DNA from: CAZMXP01 sp964570285
Lineage (GTDB): Bacteria; Planctomycetota; PLA2
Direction of reading: 5' to 3'
Length of the DNA stretch: 34,402 nt
Assembly: GCA_964570285.1 (NCBI GenBank)
Contig: CAZMXP010000052.1
Span: 1-34,402, forward strand
In this document: positions 30,893 to 34,402 of the stretch, piece by piece
How positions within the stretch are numbered: position 1 is the first letter of the stretch
Layout of the letters: each line of letters starts with the position of its first letter
The notes under the pieces: model-generated
The model's input: only the letters and a program-made list of their open reading frames with translations
The model's database searches: none
Told to the model about the DNA's origin: nothing
Position numbers and translations under genes: made by a program

Positions 30893-30944
30893 GCCTCTTG
30901 ACTCGCGGCTCCGGATGCAGCCTAATTCGACCGGGAGGTCTCCC

Positions 30945-31184
30945 TTGGCAGACGCGAAAGAGGGCATCTGGCTGCGCATCGTGACCACGGGCAACGCCGA
31001 GGTCACGGGGTTCGTCGCCGGCGCCGAGTCCCCCAACGACTTCTGGATCACCTTCAAGACCCACCTCGTCCGCTTCGAGAACGCCACCGAGATCCTGCAA
31101 AGCGGCAAGAAGGTAGGTCACGCGGTGCTCCATGTGAACCGCGACGCGATCGCGCTCGCCTCCGTGCTCCCGCGCGAGCCGTAG
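30945..31184 (+). CDS. Small hypothetical protein
   Basis: The protein has 79 aa. TTG 30945 is preferred because GGGAGG lies 6 nt before it, exactly the arrangement at 18155; an in-frame ATG at 30915 would add 10 residues without a ribosome site. The product (ADAKEGIWLRIVTTGNAEVTGFVAG ... RFENATEILQSGKKVGHAVLHVNRDAIALASV) has alternating beta-strand patterning and could be a small barrel, but no family is recognised. It has no signal peptide or membrane segment. It follows the FGE-like gene by 52 bp in the same direction and ends against the converging repeat-protein gene. Confidence 0.62.
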   Translation: MADAKEGIWLRIVTTGNAEVTGFVAGAESPNDFWITFKTHLVRFENATEILQSGKKVGHAVLHVNRDAIALASVLPREP

Positions 31185-31195
31185 GCCGCGCCTAC
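31181..31195. terminator. Palindrome over converging stop codons
   Basis: GTAGGC-CGC-GCCTAC is a perfect inverted repeat whose arms contain the plus-strand TAG (31182-31184) and the minus-strand TAG (31192-31194). It is a possible bidirectional terminator, with a further GC-rich stretch beside it. Confidence 0.4.
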
Positions 31196-34100
31196 CGCTG
31201 CGGCCGCGGCGCCGGATTCAGCGCCAGCGGCACCGTCACGATGCCGCCGCCCGAGTCGACGTCCATCGTCCTCATCTGGTAGGGCGGCGCCCACACCTGG
31301 ATGGTCAGGGGGCCCGGGGGCAGCGACCGGATCTCGAAGCTCCCGTCGGGTTCGACGACCGCCCCCTGCAGCCATTGTTCGCCCCGTCGCGCGCTCACCG
31401 ACCACTGCTGGCCCGCGGGCGGGCGCGCCGCGTCGCCGGAGGCCGCGTCCACGAGACGGCCCTTCAGGCTCGCGGGCGCGAGCAGGACGATCGTCTGCGG
31501 CCCGGCGCCGGTGGCCAGCGTGACATCGGGCATCACCGCGTCCGACCGGTAGACCATCGGCCGGTAGGTGCCGCGCGGCAGGCCGCGGATCGCGAAGCGC
31601 CCGTCCCCGTCGGTGCTCGTGCTCGTGGCGCGCCAGGTCCCCACGGAGTTCATCGTCTGGCCGCCGCGGGTCTGCCAGTCGCTCGCCTGCTCCTGGGTCG
31701 CCTTCTCCAGCGGTTGCAGGTTGATCCACTGGCTCGCGACCGGACTGCGGTCCGGCAGGAGCAGCCGGCCTTCGATCGTCTCGCCACTGGACAACTCGAT
31801 CTTGAGCCGGTCGGGACCGGGCCGCGCCATGCGCGTGGCCGGCTCGTAGCCGGTGGCGATCACGAGCAGTTCGACCTCCTCCGCGTCGAGGCCCTTCAGG
31901 CGGAACTCGCCATTCGAGTCGGCGCGCACATGGGGCCGACGCGCCGACTGCGCCTGCTGCCTCTCCCGCGGGGAGAGGGGCCGCGCGGCGGGCAACGCGA
32001 TGACGTCGGCCCCCCCGACCCCCCCGCCATCCGGTCCGGTGACGCGGCCCTGGATCGAGAGGCCGGGCCCGACCCGGATCACGAGATCGTTGGTGCCCGT
32101 GGCGACGGGCGGCGAGCGCGTGACCTCGAAGCGCGGCTCGCCGGGCTGCGTGCCGGGCGAGACTTCCACGGCGTAGGAGCCGGGCTCGAGGTAGGCGATG
32201 CGGAAGCGGCCTCCCCCCGAGGCGCCGCCGCCGTGGCGCCTCTCGCCCGAGGGGGTCGGCACGAGGGCGCTGATCTGGAACTGCGGGACCGGCTTGCCGG
32301 AGTCGTCCACGACGATGCCCTCGAGGGAGGCCTTCTCGACGAGGACGAGTTTGACCCCCTTGGCGCCCGCCTCGACCTTTACGCTCTCCGCGCGCGCGTC
32401 GGCATGGTACGCCGAGGCGATGTAGGTGCCCTCCTCGAGCCCCTCGACCTCGAACCGCCCGTCGAAGTCGGTGTAGGCGTTGAGCGCGGAGCGGCTCTCC
32501 ACCGCGGCGTCCTTCTCGGTCTGCGGGTTGACGTTGACGTAGATGCCCGGCGCACCCCCGCCGCCGGCGAACTCGACGCGGCCGCCGACGACACCGCCCT
32601 TCGACAGTTCGATGCGCACCTCGTGGCTCAGATCCCCCCCCTCCGGCAGCACGAGATCCGGGACGAGCCCGTTCCTGTGGCCGCGCAACGTCGCGAGCAG
32701 CGTCCAGGGCTGCTTGCCCGCGTTCTGCCTCTGCCACTCCGGCGGATCGAGCGTGAACCGGCCCTCGGCGTCGGTGGCGACGCCGCCCCAGGCCGGGTTG
32801 CTCACCGCGTTGCGGATCTCCTGCGCGAGGTTGTTCTGGAGCAGCGCCCGCACGCGCGCACCGGGGAGCGGCTTGCCCTCCCCGTCGACGACGAGACCGG
32901 TGAAGCCGCGACGCGCGCGCGCGTCGAGGTCGACGCGCACCGTCTCGCCGGCCCGCACCGCGAAGGGGTCCGACTTGGCCTGCGGGTTCCAGGACTGCAG
33001 GAAGAGGCCCGCGGCCTCGGGAACGCCGTCGAACTCGAAGCGCGCCGCGTCGTCGAGCGTCGCGTTCGTGGCATTCGGCCCGCCCTGGATCTGCACGCCG
33101 GCCCTCTGGATCTCCTCCTGCGCGATGCCGAGGACCTGCCCCGTCACGCGGCCCGCGGCGACCATCGTCACGCGCGTCTCTGGCGGCGGCTCCTGTCCGG
33201 CCTGCACGTCGGGGACGAGCGGTCCCTGCCCGGTCGCGTTGCGCGGTACGAGGCGCGCGAGCGCCTGCGCCTTCGCTTCGAAGGAGTAGCCGCCCGGGGG
33301 CACCTCGGTGAACTCGAAACGGCCGTCGGGCCAGGAGCGCGTCGCCGAGATCTCGAAGAACGAGCGGTACTGCTCGTTCCAGCGCAGCAGCGTGACCGTC
33401 GCCTCCGCGACGCCGCCCCCGGTGGCCTGCGAGACCGCGACGCCGCGCAGCGCGATCCCGCGCTCGATCGCGATCTCGTAGCGGAACTCCGCCCCGGCCT
33501 GGATGCGCTCCACCGGCAGCGCGATCTGCTCCTGCGCCGAGCTTCGCACCAGCGACGGCGGCGCGCGCACGACCGCCGCCATCACCCAGCCCGGCATCGC
33601 CGCGGCGATGCGGTAGCCGCCCGCGGCATCGCAGGTCGCCTCCGACCATCCGGCGAGCCCGCGCGAGCTGTCGCCGCTGTGGATGCGCACGAGGGCGCCC
33701 GCGACGCCCGCGCCCGCCTGATCGCGCACGATGCCGACGATCGCGCCGCCCTTCGGCAGCCGCACGAGCATCTCCTTCTGCAGCGGCAGGTTGACCCACA
33801 TGTCCGACGGCGGCCACCCCTTCGCCTCCGTGCGCAGCAGGTAGCTGCCCGCCGCGAGATCGGGGAAGCCGAAGCGCCCGTCGCCGTCGCTCGTCGCGGT
33901 CTCGACGGAGCCTGGATTCCGCCACGACGAGGTCCCGAGCGTGATCGCCGCCCCGGCGACCGGTTCGCCCGCTTCCGTGACGACGCGTCCCGCGAGAGCG
34001 CAGGGCGGCCCGAGGTCGAGCACGATCGGCTCGGGGTCGCCCTCGGCCGGCATGAAGAGCATCTTGCGCGCGGCGCCGTGCCCCTTCGCCCGCGCCTCGA

Positions 34101-34402
34101 CGACGAGCCGCGACCGGCGCGCGATGACGACCGCGAACGCGCCCTGGTCGTCCGCCACGGTCGATCCGATCCGCGCCGCCGACGCGACGACCCGCCCCGA
34201 CTCGCCGGTGACCCACGACGGCACCCCTCCCGCCACGGGAAAGGCGCAGATCACCGCGACGGCCGCGCCCGGAACGCGCCTGCCATCCCGCACGACGACC
34301 CCGCGCAGCAGCAGGTCCGCCCCGGCGATGCGGTTGGGGTCCTCGTCCCGCGCCGCCCGCGCCGCGCCGCCGCCGGCCGCGCCGCCGCCGGCCGCGCCGC
34401 CC
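31192..34402 (-). CDS. Giant carboxypeptidase-regulatory-like repeat protein (N-terminus beyond right edge)
   Basis: At least 1069 codons are present; the frame stays open to the right edge, so the start lies outside. The GTG at 34293 is internal, because the residues before it (ADLLLRGVVV) complete the first strand of a domain. The protein is a chain of about ten carboxypeptidase-D regulatory-like beta-sandwich domains, each with G-x-V-x-(D)-x-x-G-x-P-(V)-x-G-A and D-x-x-G-x-F-x-(I/F)-x-x-(L/V)-x-x-G-x-Y (for example LAGRVVTEAGEPVAGAAITL, FTGLVVDGEGKPLPGARV, DSNGEFRLKGLDAEEV, DGDGRFAIRGLPRGTY). The C-terminal end has DGSFEIRSLPPGPLTIQVW. Such proteins are usually exported or surface-anchored; the signal peptide would be outside the window. 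A Gly/Ala-rich linker lies at the edge. Confidence 0.88.
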   Translation of the reverse strand, partial: GGAAGGGAAGGGAARAARDEDPNRIAGADLLLRGVVVRDGRRVPGAAVAVICAFPVAGGVPSWVTGESGRVVASAARIGSTVADDQGAFAVVIARRSRLVVEARAKGHGAARKMLFMPAEGDPEPIVLDLGPPCALAGRVVTEAGEPVAGAAITLGTSSWRNPGSVETATSDGDGRFGFPDLAAGSYLLRTEAKGWPPSDMWVNLPLQKEMLVRLPKGGAIVGIVRDQAGAGVAGALVRIHSGDSSRGLAGWSEATCDAAGGYRIAAAMPGWVMAAVVRAPPSLVRSSAQEQIALPVERIQAGAEFRYEIAIERGIALRGVAVSQATGGGVAEATVTLLRWNEQYRSFFEISATRSWPDGRFEFTEVPPGGYSFEAKAQALARLVPRNATGQGPLVPDVQAGQEPPPETRVTMVAAGRVTGQVLGIAQEEIQRAGVQIQGGPNATNATLDDAARFEFDGVPEAAGLFLQSWNPQAKSDPFAVRAGETVRVDLDARARRGFTGLVVDGEGKPLPGARVRALLQNNLAQEIRNAVSNPAWGGVATDAEGRFTLDPPEWQRQNAGKQPWTLLATLRGHRNGLVPDLVLPEGGDLSHEVRIELSKGGVVGGRVEFAGGGGAPGIYVNVNPQTEKDAAVESRSALNAYTDFDGRFEVEGLEEGTYIASAYHADARAESVKVEAGAKGVKLVLVEKASLEGIVVDDSGKPVPQFQISALVPTPSGERRHGGGASGGGRFRIAYLEPGSYAVEVSPGTQPGEPRFEVTRSPPVATGTNDLVIRVGPGLSIQGRVTGPDGGGVGGADVIALPAARPLSPRERQQAQSARRPHVRADSNGEFRLKGLDAEEVELLVIATGYEPATRMARPGPDRLKIELSSGETIEGRLLLPDRSPVASQWINLQPLEKATQEQASDWQTRGGQTMNSVGTWRATSTSTDGDGRFAIRGLPRGTYRPMVYRSDAVMPDVTLATGAGPQTIVLLAPASLKGRLVDAASGDAARPPAGQQWSVSARRGEQWLQGAVVEPDGSFEIRSLPPGPLTIQVWAPPYQMRTMDVDSGGGIVTVPLALNPAPRPQR
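34364..34402. repeat. 15-bp tandem repeat in the Gly/Ala linker of the repeat protein
   Basis: The unit GCGCCGCCGCCGGCC occurs twice in full (34364-34378, 34379-34393) plus a partial third copy at the window edge. It keeps the reading frame and encodes repeated Gly/Ala on the minus strand. Confidence 0.75.

Overview
This is high-GC bacterial chromosomal DNA with dense, often overlapping genes. The markers present are a type IV pilus retraction ATPase, PilZ proteins, a DUF1501/DUF1800 exported pair, an ECF sigma factor next to a secreted sulfatase-modifying-type protein, a very large carboxypeptidase-regulatory-like repeat protein, and giant Ser/Thr kinase/histidine kinase and sigma-54 activator proteins. 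Together they suggest an environmental Gram-negative lineage of the Planctomycetota, Acidobacteriota or Myxococcota kind. The sequence alone does not fix the phylum, and no rRNA, tRNA or CRISPR array was seen.

Layout. (1) 1-708: a TetR regulator translationally coupled to the start of a molybdenum-hydroxylase-type (2Fe-2S) subunit that runs off the left edge. (2) 815-3456: a PilZ-PilZ-PilT fusion followed by a stand-alone PilZ protein, pointing to c-di-GMP control of pilus retraction. (3) 3462-11008, minus strand: a 2-oxoacid dehydrogenase and lipoylation operon (HIT protein, E3, LipB, E1-alpha, E1-beta, E2, LipA), interrupted between E1-beta and E2 by a REP-associated tyrosine transposase (RAYT) flanked by 31-bp palindromes. 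(4) 11137-17957: a small exported membrane protein facing a six-gene envelope operon (two unknown proteins, a lipoprotein, DUF1800, DUF1501 and an LTxxQ-repeat protein). (5) 18104-28594: a two-gene signalling operon behind a candidate sigma-54 promoter. It encodes a 1584-aa sigma-54 activator and a 1755-aa Ser/Thr kinase-ATPase-TPR-GAF-histidine kinase, and it converges on a small secreted protein with an internal repeat. From about 20,092 to 28,183 the composition drops sharply, and the break lies inside the first gene. (6) 28595-34402: a regulatory intergenic region with helically phased repeats, an ECF sigma factor, a secreted FGE-like protein, a 79-aa protein, and a partial giant repeat protein.

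The most unusual locus is region 5. Neither giant protein has a receiver domain. Both carry STAND-like ATPase modules with damaged P-loops. The activator uses a winged-helix-like C-terminus instead of the usual Fis domain and may control its own sigma-54 promoter, and a secreted repeat protein sits at the convergent end. Other structure worth noting: REP palindromes that contain the stop codons of two converging genes, small palindromes over the stop codons of other converging genes, and a recurring TANNNT box 6-9 nt before start codons that lack a Shine-Dalgarno sequence, which suggests leaderless transcripts.
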